The notes beneath the pieces were generated by a model, which was not told where the DNA came from, searched no databases, and worked only from the letters and a program-made list of their open reading frames with translations. Both the position numbers and the translations under genes were made by a program. A DNA stretch of 64,000 nt from NCBI GenBank assembly GCA_001770015.1, contig MEQB01000035.1:1-64000 (forward strand), written 5' to 3'. Positions 45,028 through 53,675 of the stretch are shown here, piece by piece. The stretch is from Bdellovibrionales bacterium RIFOXYC1_FULL_37_79. Lineage in GTDB: Bacteria > Bdellovibrionota > Bacteriovoracia > Bacteriovoracales > Bacteriovoracaceae. Position 1 is the stretch's first letter; every line of letters begins with the position of its first letter.

Positions 45028-45963
45028 ATGGTACAAAAAATTCACAAACAAGAAAATACTCTGGACGACAGTATTTATGATAAGGAAAATTTTCCCTTTC
45101 AACGGATTATTCTAACCGCTTTTATCCTGATACCACTGGGCTTTATCTTAAATTTTCCTCTAAAAGGCATTATTCGATCATTAATCTTAAGCGGGCTTTC
45201 CAACAATACCGCCTGTCCGGTACTCTACAGTGACGTCGAAGTCTCTTATTTTTTTCCCAAAATTATTATTAAAAACCCCACGATAACCAAAGCCTGTATC
45301 AATGCATTAGAGGAAAATTTAAATTTAGAGGATATTGTGATCAGGCCCCATCTTCCTTCATTTAAAGTTTTAGGTATTCGTTTTTCGGTCAATCTGAAAA
45401 AGGATAAAACTAATATCTATATGTATCCGGTAATCGGACTTGGAAAAATCCTGATCACCATTGATGATTCCACGATTCATACCGATACCATCGCTTACTT
45501 TACGGGAGGACTTGACCTGTTCGACGGAACCTTCAATTTAAACCTCAATACCCAGATAGAAAACCATCAACTCAAAACGACCTCCATCAAATTGGAATCC
45601 AGGGATTTATACATCAAGGAATCCAACGTCAATAACTTTATCATCCCGCAAATCCCCCTGCTGGATTTTTCCATCAGGGCCACCTTAAGCGCCGATATGA
45701 CCCTTAGAGTAGCTCCCGGACAGCTCATCATTGGAAACAAAAATTCCCCTCTCTACACCAACCTGGGAGGCACCATTAATATCCGCCAGGACCATTTTGC
45801 CTCTTCCAATATCGATATGACCGGCGAAATGATCCTGACTGATAAATTTCTCGATCTCTTTCCCATCATCAGACTTAAAATTCCCAATATCTCCCCCACC
45901 GGCAACTACACTTTTATTGCCCGAGGCCCGCTTTTAAGTCCTGAAAGTTACCGGTTTCAGTAA
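45028..45963 (+). CDS. gspN: Type II secretion protein N
   Basis: The 311-residue protein has one N-terminal membrane helix (IILTAFILIPLGFILNFPL, about 27-47). It continues as a beta-rich periplasmic domain (LIIGNKNSPLYTNLGGTINI, ISPTGNYTFIARGPL), like GspN of deltaproteobacteria and Bdellovibrionota. GspN is dispensable in some systems and its role is not well defined. The last operon position and the pattern of repeated amphipathic strands support the call. The gene ends 15 bases before the polyprenyl synthase. Confidence 0.8.
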   Translation: MVQKIHKQENTLDDSIYDKENFPFQRIILTAFILIPLGFILNFPLKGIIRSLILSGLSNNTACPVLYSDVEVSYFFPKIIIKNPTITKACINALEENLNLEDIVIRPHLPSFKVLGIRFSVNLKKDKTNIYMYPVIGLGKILITIDDSTIHTDTIAYFTGGLDLFDGTFNLNLNTQIENHQLKTTSIKLESRDLYIKESNVNNFIIPQIPLLDFSIRATLSADMTLRVAPGQLIIGNKNSPLYTNLGGTINIRQDHFASSNIDMTGEMILTDKFLDLFPIIRLKIPNISPTGNYTFIARGPLLSPESYRFQ

Positions 45964-45978
45964 TTCATTGGATGCATT

Positions 45979-46923
45979 ATGAATATTATAAAACTTAGGG
46001 CCAATCTCGAAAAAAATCTTGTTGATCACCTGGATTGGATATCTCCTCACAACGAATTTAAGGCCATCTATAAATACGCGCTTATCCCTCCAGGTAAATT
46101 ATTTCGTCCCCTCCTTAGCATCTCCCTCCATCTGGATTTCACCCACTCAAACCTGGAATTTTTTAAACCCGACAATCCCATGTCACTGCTGGCCAGTGCC
46201 CTGGAAGTTCATCACGCCTATACCCTCATTCACGACGATCTTCCCGCCATGGACAATGATGATTATCGCAGAGGCAAACTCTCGACCCACAAAAAATTTG
46301 GACAATGGCAGGCCATTTTAGCAGGTGATGGACTACTGAATGCCTCCTATAACCTGCTTGCTCGCATCAATTCACCCCAGACAGTTAAAATCATCCGGAT
46401 CTTTTCCCATTTTCTAGGTCCCAAAGGTCTAATCGACGGACAAGTCATCGATCTTTCTGCCGGTAAAAAATCCTTTCTTAATATTTTAAAAATGCATGAA
46501 CTTAAAACCTCCCGGCTCATTCAATGTGCCATGATTGGCAGCTATACATTATCTACGGATAAAGTAAGCTTGCGCACCTCGATTGATCTACTTCAACTGG
46601 GCAAACACTTGGGGATAGTTTTTCAATTCCTAGACGACCTGAGTGAATTAAACTGTAAAAAAATCCCTCCCCATGAAGCCAACATCAATCCGTGGCTCAA
46701 TCATTTGTGGCCCAGTTACGATTATCTTCAAAAATCTTTGGATAAAATTCACCACTTGACCAGAAAACACCGCCTAGATAGTTTCAGACTGATGATCAAT
46801 GAATATCTCCAGAAAAATAAAAAAAATATTGATGATGGCAAAAAAATAATTGAAATGCATTTAAAAAATCAGGAAATCCTAATACCAATTATGAACCGAC
46901 TTGACATTATTTGTAATACTTAA
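45979..46923 (+). CDS. ispA: Polyprenyl (farnesyl/geranylgeranyl) diphosphate synthase
   Basis: This cytosolic prenyltransferase condenses isopentenyl diphosphate with allylic diphosphates. The first Asp-rich motif is LIHDDLPAMDNDDYRRG (DDx4D, IspA-like), with upstream PGKLFRPLLSISL. The second is FQFLDDLSE, which diverges from the usual DDxxD. KTSRLIQCAMIGSY is the usual Lys-Thr segment. At 314 aa it is of normal size. Chain length cannot be told from sequence alone. It follows gspN closely and may be co-transcribed with the secretion operon without a functional link. It overlaps the convergent merR-like gene by 45 bases. Confidence 0.85.
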   Translation: MNIIKLRANLEKNLVDHLDWISPHNEFKAIYKYALIPPGKLFRPLLSISLHLDFTHSNLEFFKPDNPMSLLASALEVHHAYTLIHDDLPAMDNDDYRRGKLSTHKKFGQWQAILAGDGLLNASYNLLARINSPQTVKIIRIFSHFLGPKGLIDGQVIDLSAGKKSFLNILKMHELKTSRLIQCAMIGSYTLSTDKVSLRTSIDLLQLGKHLGIVFQFLDDLSELNCKKIPPHEANINPWLNHLWPSYDYLQKSLDKIHHLTRKHRLDSFRLMINEYLQKNKKNIDDGKKIIEMHLKNQEILIPIMNRLDIICNT

Positions 46924-47304
46924 AATAGCACTCAATTTTCGGCTTAACACAGATATCTGCTCCCTCTGATCCTCTGATTCCAAAACTGGATCAGTCACAG
47001 TCTCAGCTTTATCTGGTAACAATTCGCCCATGAAATTTTCAAGCGGCAACTGGGTTCCACTTAATTCAACCTTGGCTTCATCAACTGTCAATTTTTTATC
47101 GAATAAAAGACTTTTAATTAACAAAATGGTTTCAAGATCTTTTCGTGAATAAAAATTTTTGGGTTGATTATTTTCAGGCATGCCAAGTTCAGCAAATTCT
47201 TTTTCCCAAAATTTTATAATATATTCCCTGACCCCGGTGACCTTACAGACTTCATCAATTTTAAACCATGGCCTATCTGGTATTAAGCAGGCTCCTTGAT
47301 TCAT
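46879..47304 (-). CDS. MerR-family transcriptional regulator
   Basis: The protein of about 141 residues contains an N-terminal winged helix (PWFKIDEVCKVTGV, then IIKFWEKEFAELG, and NFYSRKDLETILLIKSLL) as in MerR regulators that follow ihfA in many proteobacteria. The ATG at 47304 is chosen because GAGAGG lies seven bases upstream; a TTG five codons earlier is in frame. The C-terminal half is polar and helical without an effector domain, so the ligand is unknown. It is 27 bases after ihfA and in the same transcript, a conserved arrangement. Confidence 0.8.
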   Translation of the reverse strand: MNQGACLIPDRPWFKIDEVCKVTGVREYIIKFWEKEFAELGMPENNQPKNFYSRKDLETILLIKSLLFDKKLTVDEAKVELSGTQLPLENFMGELLPDKAETVTDPVLESEDQREQISVLSRKLSAILSITNNVKSVHNWY

Positions 47305-47331
47305 AATCATGCCTCTCAAAATGCGAGTTTA

Positions 47332-47739
47332 TTAAAACTCATTACCGTCTTCTTCCTCTTCCTGGCCGGCCACAAAGGATGTGAGTGCCCGTGAAGCTCC
47401 ATCTTTTGGAGATATGCTCTTATCTTCATTACCATCTTCATCCAATCTATGGGCATAACGACCAGTGATATCTTCTTTTAATACTTGGGAAGGTTTAAAG
47501 CTTAATACTCTTCTCGCAGTAATTTCCATCGCATCACCAGTCTGCGGATTACGACCGACACGAGTGGATTTATCCCGAATGGAAAAATTACCAAACCCTG
47601 AAATTTTAACTTTCTCACCTTTTGATAACGTGTCTTTAATTGTATTAAAAACCAGCTCGACCAAATCTGAAGCCTCTTTTTTAGAAAAGCCTGCTTCCTT
47701 GTAAACTCTTTCTACAATATCAGCCTTGGTTAAACTCAT
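47332..47739 (-). CDS. ihfA: Integration host factor alpha subunit with acidic tail
   Basis: This HU/IHF-family DNA-bending protein has its core at residues 1-95. It shows MSLTKADIVERVYKEAGFSK, KVKISGFGNFSIRDK and the DNA-intercalating arm with GRNPQTGDAMEI. The length of 135 aa exceeds the usual 95-100. A C-terminal tail of about 40 residues ends in AGQEEEEDGNEF and is acidic. Acidic tails in DNA-binding proteins can modulate binding; this is inference. IhfA pairs with IhfB, which is not seen. The order ihfA-merR is conserved widely. Divergent cstA lies 200 bases away. Confidence 0.88.
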   Translation of the reverse strand: MSLTKADIVERVYKEAGFSKKEASDLVELVFNTIKDTLSKGEKVKISGFGNFSIRDKSTRVGRNPQTGDAMEITARRVLSFKPSQVLKEDITGRYAHRLDEDGNEDKSISPKDGASRALTSFVAGQEEEEDGNEF

Positions 47740-47943
47740 AAATCTTCCTCCATGAAGTCTTTTAAAGAAAACCTTATTTATTAATAGGTTAGCAAATAAT
47801 CTAAAAAATCGCTATATAAATTAAATTCTTTTTTTTTATTTTCCAATAATTGATTTTTTTTGTCCAGTTTATAAAAACAATGTTAAACTTTTTTATAAAA
47901 AAATGGTCGATAATTTATCTATTTCTTAAAAAGAGAGGAATAT

Positions 47944-49632
47944 ATGGGTGCTTTATTTTTAATGATTATAACATTTTTAGGTTATTTACTAATGTACAAA
48001 CTCTACGGAAGATTTTTGGGCAAAAAAATCTTTGAATTATCTGCGACCAACATCGTACCATCAGTGGCCCAAAATGATGGGGTTGATTTTGTACCCACTG
48101 AAAAAGAAGTTATCTTTGGTCACCATTTTACCAGTATTGCCGGAACCGGTCCGATTGTCGGGCCTGCCATTGGAATTATATGGGGATGGGTTCCTGCCAT
48201 GATTTGGATTTTTTTTGGGAGCATTTTTATGGGGGCGGTTCATGATCTGGGAACGCTGGTCATCTCCCTTAGAAATGAAGGAAAGTCTCTTTCTGAGTAC
48301 ACCGCCAAATATATTTCAACTCGCACTAAAATGATTTTTTTTGCCATTATTTTTCTTGAATTATGGCTGGTAATTGCCATCTTTGGATTGGTCATTGCGG
48401 TTATTTTTAAAATGTATCCTGCGGCAGTTTTCCCCGTTTGGTTTGAAATACCCATTGCCGTTACCGTAGGAATTCTCATTTATAAAAAAGGTTGGAAGCC
48501 ACTGGCAACTGGCATTGGTGCCATGATCATTATGTATATTACTGTGGCGCTTGGCTATTTCTGGCAATTTGAAATGCCTGAAATTTTTGGAATCCCGGCA
48601 ACCGGAATCTGGACCATTATCTTACTCATTTATGCCTATATCGCTTCCATCTTGCCCGTGACCGCTCTTTTACAACCAAGAGACTATATCAATTCACACC
48701 AATTGATTGTCGCCATGGTTTTATTAGTGGCCAGTGTATTCGCAGCTGCTTTTACCAGGGATCTCACGATCGTTGCTCCGGCCTTTTCACTCGCTCCTAA
48801 GGATGCCCCTTCGATGTTTCCATTTTTATTTATCACTATCGCTTGCGGTGCGATTAGCGGATTTCATTCCTTGGTCTCCTCCGGCACATCTTCAAAACAA
48901 GTTAAATGTGAACAGGACGCCTTGTTTGTAGGATACGGCTCCATGCTCTTAGAAGGTGCTCTGGCCACTTTAGTAGTGATTGCGGTTGCGGCGGGAATTG
49001 GACTTTCCCACAACGGATTAACAGGGGTAGCAGCATGGAATTCTCAATATTCTTCATGGTCAACCACACAAGGTTTAGGCGCCCAGATAACTGCTTTTGT
49101 GATTGGTTCCGCCAACATGATTGCTGCACTAAAAATCCCTGAGTATATTGCCATTACCGTAATGGGAGTATTTGTCGCCTCCTTTGCATCCACGACCTTG
49201 GATACTGCAACTCGAATTCAAAGATATGTGGTGACAGAAATATTTTCCGGACTACAACTTAAGTTTTTAACTGGCAAACATGTCTGCACTTTGATCGTCG
49301 TTATCTCAGCAGCGCTGCTGGCCTTTATTACAGGAGCTGATGGCAAAGGTGCCTTGAAATTATGGCCGCTTTTTGGTGCCATCAACCAGGCCCTTGCAGC
49401 CTTGGCACTCTTAGTCGTTTCTCTTTACTTAAAACCAAAAGGTAAATACAAATATCTGGTTACTTTAATTCCTGCGGTCCTGATGACGGCCATCACCATC
49501 TATGCCACAATCTTAAACGAACTGACTTTCTTTAACAGTGGTTTTTACTTGCTGACAGTGATCAATACCATCATCCTCCTTATTGTCATTTGGATTACCA
49601 TAGAGGCGGCTATCACCTTCTGTAAAAAATAA
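47944..49632 (+). CDS. cstA: Carbon starvation protein CstA (pyruvate/peptide transporter family)
   Basis: This polytopic inner-membrane transporter takes up peptides or pyruvate during carbon limitation. Family motifs include KEVIFGHHFTSIAGTGPIVG, IIWGWVPAMIWIFFGSIFMG and ISGFHSLVSSGTSSKQ. At 562 aa it lacks the C-terminal extension of E. coli CstA (701 aa) and resembles the shorter type. About 14 hydrophobic segments span the whole protein. The ATG is preceded by AGAGAGGAA. A terminator follows. The divergent upstream region of 200 bases holds long T and A tracts but no clear regulator site. Confidence 0.95.
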   Translation: MGALFLMIITFLGYLLMYKLYGRFLGKKIFELSATNIVPSVAQNDGVDFVPTEKEVIFGHHFTSIAGTGPIVGPAIGIIWGWVPAMIWIFFGSIFMGAVHDLGTLVISLRNEGKSLSEYTAKYISTRTKMIFFAIIFLELWLVIAIFGLVIAVIFKMYPAAVFPVWFEIPIAVTVGILIYKKGWKPLATGIGAMIIMYITVALGYFWQFEMPEIFGIPATGIWTIILLIYAYIASILPVTALLQPRDYINSHQLIVAMVLLVASVFAAAFTRDLTIVAPAFSLAPKDAPSMFPFLFITIACGAISGFHSLVSSGTSSKQVKCEQDALFVGYGSMLLEGALATLVVIAVAAGIGLSHNGLTGVAAWNSQYSSWSTTQGLGAQITAFVIGSANMIAALKIPEYIAITVMGVFVASFASTTLDTATRIQRYVVTEIFSGLQLKFLTGKHVCTLIVVISAALLAFITGADGKGALKLWPLFGAINQALAALALLVVSLYLKPKGKYKYLVTLIPAVLMTAITIYATILNELTFFNSGFYLLTVINTIILLIVIWITIEAAITFCKK

Positions 49633-49660
49633 CATTTACTTACATTTATCCTTCATGAAC

Positions 49661-49692
49661 GGGAGTATTTTTTCCTCCCCTCTTTTTTTTTC
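49661..49692 (+). terminator. Probable terminator after cstA
   Basis: The arms GGGAG and CTCCC are separated by nine bases, mostly T, and followed by CTC and nine T. It lies about 30 bases past the cstA stop. The stem is short but the T tract is strong. Confidence 0.6.
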
Positions 49693-49744
49693 GATTTTAT
49701 ACTTATACGTTTTAACAAAGTAACTTCATATTAGGGGTTTTTAT

Positions 49745-50470
49745 ATGTTTCATAATATTTTAATGCTATTTGCTCTGCTCACTTCGTGGTCACTTTCCGC
49801 TGCTCTATTAACCACTAATAACTGTCAAAAAGAAAATGTGCTTATCACCTACGAGGATGAGCTTGATTACAAGCATGCATGCCAGGCCATTGAAACAATT
49901 GTCAATATTTTTAAAAAATACCATTTTACCACCTCCGAAATGATCAAGATCACCTTTCAAGACCAAGTTATTCTGGAATATAAATCACCTGATCAACCAA
50001 TCCCCGCTGATAAAATACAAGTGTATGCCCTCTACGACGCTGCCACCAACGAGATCTTCATGTCCAAATTGGACTCAGCTTACATTAGATCAAGAAAGGC
50101 ATTTAACACTCTGGAAATAACTCCCTCTATGCATGAATCCATTATTCTCCACGAATTGGCCCATCGCTATCTTCACCTTTATTACAGAGACTTTTTAAAC
50201 CAAAATAATCCCGACCACGCTACCCATGAATTTTTTGCTTATTTTGTCCAAATTGCTTCTTTAAATGAAAACGACCAAAATTTGGTTTTAAGCCTTTGGG
50301 TAGACGCGGAATTTAATTCAGACATGAGCATAAACAGCATGATTCACGGTATTCACCCTCATAAGTTTGGAGTTATGTCTTATCGATACACTCAACACAC
50401 TGACATAATAACCAGAATTCTGGACGGATCATTCTCTTCCGGTGACCAGATTTTAGAAAATTTCCTCTAG
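49745..50470 (+). CDS. Secreted protein with HExxH metallopeptidase motif
   Basis: The 241-residue protein has a signal peptide (MFHNILMLFALLTSWSLSAA). It contains H136-E-L-A-H140 in ESIILHELAHRYLH and a downstream Glu162 in THEFFAYFVQIASL that may serve as third zinc ligand. This suggests a small periplasmic or exported zinc peptidase; it resembles short HExxH proteins of DUF6639 type. Substrate and family placement are uncertain. A truncated copy of its 3' part lies 2.1 kb downstream. The type II secretion system upstream could export it. Confidence 0.65.
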   Translation: MFHNILMLFALLTSWSLSAALLTTNNCQKENVLITYEDELDYKHACQAIETIVNIFKKYHFTTSEMIKITFQDQVILEYKSPDQPIPADKIQVYALYDAATNEIFMSKLDSAYIRSRKAFNTLEITPSMHESIILHELAHRYLHLYYRDFLNQNNPDHATHEFFAYFVQIASLNENDQNLVLSLWVDAEFNSDMSINSMIHGIHPHKFGVMSYRYTQHTDIITRILDGSFSSGDQILENFL

Positions 50471-50576
50471 ATTTTTAAGTCTTCTTAAGTTAAATAGTGC
50501 TTACATTAGATCAAAGAAAATATAACGAAAAATATTATTTTTAATCTTGAAATTGCAAAAATTAAAATTTTACTGG

Positions 50577-51371
50577 TCAGGTATTAATAACTGCCAGCAT
50601 TTTTTCATTAATATCTTGCAAATGGTATAAAATTTTTTGTTTTTCCTCCTCCGATTCAGTTTCTTCATAGAGTTTTTCAAGTTTAGAAATTTCGTCTTCT
50701 GCAAGTTTTAGAGTGATGGGCTTAAGTGCTTGGCGTCCTTCTCTAATTCCTCCCACAATATAATCTACTCTCTGGACTTCAGCGGTGGTCAATTCACGGT
50801 TTTGAATTTGCTTTTTCGCTTCAATAATTGAATATACTAAAGCGCTTAAGGAGCTTCCCCAAATTAAAGTTTTTGTTGCTATAGGAAAGAGAGCAAGCGC
50901 TTTTGCATAGATTGCTGTGGATCCTTTTAAAAGAAGAAGTAGTGCTATAGCTCCAGGCACTTTTCCAATTCCATCAGCGGTCATCATAGAGATAACAAAA
51001 GTATTATGTAAATCAGGTCTATCCGGATAGCATGTGTTTACCGCTGCAAGAAATCCAGGACTATTCAAACGCTCATAGGTATAATCACTGAACGTAGCCT
51101 GTCTGGTAACATACATCAATTTATCTTCAAGAGTGGCAAGACCTGGTGAAATCATCACAAAAAGTTCTCCCATAGAAATCATTAAGGCATTCATGGTATT
51201 GCGATTTAAAATGCTTCGCATGTACCCATTCCCCCTCTGGCAAATTTCTAAAGTTTCCCGATAAATTTTTTTATCAATGTAGCTTAACCCAGAATTAGAA
51301 TCAATCGCATCGCCTAGACAAACAGATTTTGACAGTATAAAAATCAACAGAAATGCTAATAATTGTCTCAT
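50577..51371 (-). CDS. Envelope protein of unknown function
   Basis: The protein has 264 residues with a signal peptide (MRQLLAFLLIFILSKSVCLG). Residues about 20-125 contain two cysteines (EICQRGNGY, NTCYPDR). Two hydrophobic helices at about 130-175 are consistent with membrane insertion (KVPGAIALLLLLKGSTAI, LALFPIATKTLIWGSSLSAL). The end is a long charged coiled-coil-like region (KLEKLYEETESEEEKQKI). I do not recognise a family. It follows the other 264-residue protein by eight bases, so both form one transcript. Their role is probably joint. Confidence 0.6.
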   Translation of the reverse strand: MRQLLAFLLIFILSKSVCLGDAIDSNSGLSYIDKKIYRETLEICQRGNGYMRSILNRNTMNALMISMGELFVMISPGLATLEDKLMYVTRQATFSDYTYERLNSPGFLAAVNTCYPDRPDLHNTFVISMMTADGIGKVPGAIALLLLLKGSTAIYAKALALFPIATKTLIWGSSLSALVYSIIEAKKQIQNRELTTAEVQRVDYIVGGIREGRQALKPITLKLAEDEISKLEKLYEETESEEEKQKILYHLQDINEKMLAVINT

Positions 51372-51379
51372 ACAACTTC

Positions 51380-52174
51380 TTAATTTGATGAGGTTAATAT
51401 TGCTCTTAGCAGTTGTTCCTGTGTCTTTAGCTTTTCATGCTCAACTCTGATTTGCGAAAGCAGCTTTCTGGCTTCTTTTGCTGACATGATAAATGCCGGC
51501 ATATGAACAAATTGCGAAAGAAAATTAACCTCTGCACTACCAAAAGCTGCAATATAACCTATCGCACTTGGTACAGCCGCACCAGTACTCATCAATCCTA
51601 ATCCTGCAACTAGAAGGATAGCAGCACCTACATGCACTTGTGCCCCCAATTTAGTTCCATAATTCCAATCACCCAGTTGTTTCTCTAAATCAGCTATATC
51701 TTTGAATAATGTTTTATTAATGGCCATTAAACCAATATAGAGTTCTTGGACGTCCTGATTGCTCGTTTTTCTAATTTCACTACTTAAACACAATCCCTGA
51801 TCAATCTCATGAGTTTTATCAGCAATTTCTTTTTTTACAACCTCAATTGCCTCCTTATAAAATAAAACATCTTTCGCTGCCACATAAAAATTAAAACCAT
51901 TAATAGCAGTTGCTGCCAGTATTGCCGCTAAAATGGGGCGTGATATTGGACCATTGTCAAGTCTTAGACTTACATAGGCAATGGCCAGAGTTCCAATTCC
52001 ATTCACCCCCGTTGCGTTCCTATTCTTTTTTGACCAAGATAATTGAGTATCCAGTGCATTTAACTGAGCATTCAATACATCCAACGTTTGTCTTTCCAAT
52101 TCGCAGTACTGAGCAAAAGATTGAGACGAAAATCTCATAAAAATCAAACATGCTGTTATGATCATTTTTCTCAT
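51380..52174 (-). CDS. Envelope protein of unknown function, partner of the next gene
   Basis: The 264-residue protein has a signal peptide (MRKMIITACLIFMRFSSQSFA). It has two cysteines (QYCELERQ, GLCLSSE). Hydrophobic stretches are near 55-75 (GIGTLAIAYVSLR), 80-100 (ILAAILAATAINGFNFYVAA) and 185-220 (VHVGAAILLVAGLGLMSTG, then AIGYIAAFGSAEVNF). A charged coiled tail follows (EARKLLSQIRVEHEKLKT). It has the same length and layout as the downstream gene, but no obvious sequence identity was noted. No family was recognised. The pair lies between two copies of a duplicated segment. Confidence 0.6.
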   Translation of the reverse strand: MRKMIITACLIFMRFSSQSFAQYCELERQTLDVLNAQLNALDTQLSWSKKNRNATGVNGIGTLAIAYVSLRLDNGPISRPILAAILAATAINGFNFYVAAKDVLFYKEAIEVVKKEIADKTHEIDQGLCLSSEIRKTSNQDVQELYIGLMAINKTLFKDIADLEKQLGDWNYGTKLGAQVHVGAAILLVAGLGLMSTGAAVPSAIGYIAAFGSAEVNFLSQFVHMPAFIMSAKEARKLLSQIRVEHEKLKTQEQLLRAILTSSN

Positions 52175-52621
52175 ACATTAATCTCCTAAATACGGCTCAT
52201 TGAGTTAATTCGTGATGATAATAACACAGAAGAGAGTTGGTGCCCATAAAAATACTGCCACGTGTAAAATATAGCCGTGCAATCAGTGATTTTTTCGTTA
52301 ATTCGGTTAACACACCGTAATTATTAGGATATTTAGTCAGTTTAAAACATAATTAACTGTTTAACTAGAAAAAATCAAGCATAACTTGATTTTTTTTAGT
52401 GGAACAGAAACCAACCAACATATAAACATGATCAATACATACTGATCAGAAAAGTACATGGATAAGCTAACAAGGCGAAGCTGTATGAGGCTTTCAGTTA
52501 TTCTTCAGTGACATTAGATAGTTTTTACTGACAGTGACGTTCATAATTGATTGTAAAAAAATATAGTGGTGAAAATGTAATATGAAGAGAAATCAAGATG
52601 AAAATAAATTAAAAAATATGC
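52175..52621. other. Gene-free AT-rich region upstream of the envelope pair
   Basis: Apart from the orphan hairpin at 52369-52397 no coding frame or RNA gene is recognised. The promoter of the two 264-residue protein genes should lie near its left edge. Confidence 0.4.
52369..52397. terminator. Orphan terminator-like hairpin
   Basis: Arms AAAAAATCAAG and CTTGATTTTTT with a five-base loop are followed by two more T, giving eight T in a row. A-runs on one side and T-runs on the other could work in both directions. No gene ends here on either strand, so it could end a small RNA or a vanished gene. Confidence 0.5.
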
Positions 52622-52823
52622 AAGGCATTTAACGCTCTGGAAATAACTCCCTCTATGCATGGTTCACAGGATTCACCCTCATAAGTTTGGAGTTATGTCT
52701 TATCGATACACTCAACACACTGACATAATAACCAGAATTCTGGACGGATCATTCTCTTCCGGTGACCAGATTTTAGAAAATTTCCTCTAGATTTTTAAGT
52801 CTTCTTAAGTTAAATAGTGCTTA
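52622..52823 (+). pseudogene. Truncated, internally deleted copy of the HExxH gene
   Basis: This 202-base stretch repeats two parts of the gene at 49745-50470. The first is about 40 bases around codons 118-130. The second is the last 130 coding bases plus 33 bases after the stop. They are joined where the intact copy has GCATGA twice (50131 and 50337), so 206 bases are missing. That number shifts the frame. The flanks match almost exactly, with a few substitutions at the junction. It has no start and cannot make the peptidase motif. Confidence 0.85.
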
Positions 52824-52872
52824 ACCAAGTTTAAGAAATCTTAAGTTTTTAAATGCAACTTAAGATGATTTA

Positions 52873-53115
52873 ATGGCAAAATTGGGGTCATGCATGTTAG
52901 AAAGAATCAAACTAGAAGAAAGTTTTATCGGTAACACCATGGTGGTCACCTATGATAGTTACGACCCTCAAAAATCCCTTGATGATGGTTTGTTTGAAAC
53001 CGTCATTTTTTCTCCCAGATTTGGTCGCAAGGTAATGTATTCCAAAGAGGAAACCGAGGCCATCATCACTCACGAACGGGCCTGTCGCCAGGCGATTAAT
53101 CATTTAATCATTTAA
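52873..53115 (+). CDS. Small hypothetical protein
   Basis: The 80-residue (or 73-residue, from the ATG at codon 8) soluble protein has strands around SFIGNTMVVTYDSYDPQ and LFETVIFSPRFGRKVMYS and a terminal helix (EAIITHERACRQAINHL). No signal peptide or known motif was seen. Base composition is richer in GC than the surrounding spacer, which supports a real gene. It follows the truncated duplicate by 50 bases, in a region full of CTTAAG-like repeats. Confidence 0.5.
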   Translation: MAKLGSCMLERIKLEESFIGNTMVVTYDSYDPQKSLDDGLFETVIFSPRFGRKVMYSKEETEAIITHERACRQAINHLII

Positions 53116-53312
53116 ATTAACAAATAAACAATTGAAACCATTATTTATGCATGGCCGTAGCCGGAAGATGTCCTGGTCGTATTGTAAAAAGTATGCAATT
53201 TCAAAAATTTTAATGAAACCACCTCAAAAATCCTATATAAAGGATCAATATACGCTGTAGCTCGAAAAAAATGAATTTGACCAGGTTTTAACCGCTAACC
53301 ATAGGAGATTCT

Positions 53313-53675
53313 ATGAAAAAAGCAATTCGATTATTAAGCATTGCTAGTGTTGTCGTGGCTGCATTAGCTACGGGCGCTTACGCTGAGGTAATGGATCAGA
53401 GACTCTGCGAAAAGTTGGATCAAGCAATCACTCAAGGCTGGGAGGATGCTTCTTCGATTTTGTTGGCGCAAAACCTGTATCAACAGTACTGCTCCAATCA
53501 AGAAAATCCCGCATTCACAGACGAGACATACGCCCAATTTGTTAAAGTAGGCTCGGCGATCGCAGATGACGGAACATTGACCTTAGAGCAACGTCAACTG
53601 GGCTCCAAAGTAATTGTCTGTGCAAACAATGCTATCAACTACACCCTCAAGATTAATCCTGAGGAGTGCGACTGA
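53313..53675 (+). CDS. Small secreted protein, unknown function
   Basis: The 120-residue protein has a strong signal peptide (MKKAIRLLSIASVVVAALAT, cleavage after AYA). The mature part of about 95 residues is acidic and helical with four cysteines (RLCEKL, QYCSN, IVCANN, EECD) that could form two disulphides. A good ribosome site (TAGGAGA) lies seven bases before the ATG. GC content is higher than in the flanks. No family was recognised. A periplasmic or type II-secreted effector is possible. Confidence 0.65.
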   Translation: MKKAIRLLSIASVVVAALATGAYAEVMDQRLCEKLDQAITQGWEDASSILLAQNLYQQYCSNQENPAFTDETYAQFVKVGSAIADDGTLTLEQRQLGSKVIVCANNAINYTLKINPEECD

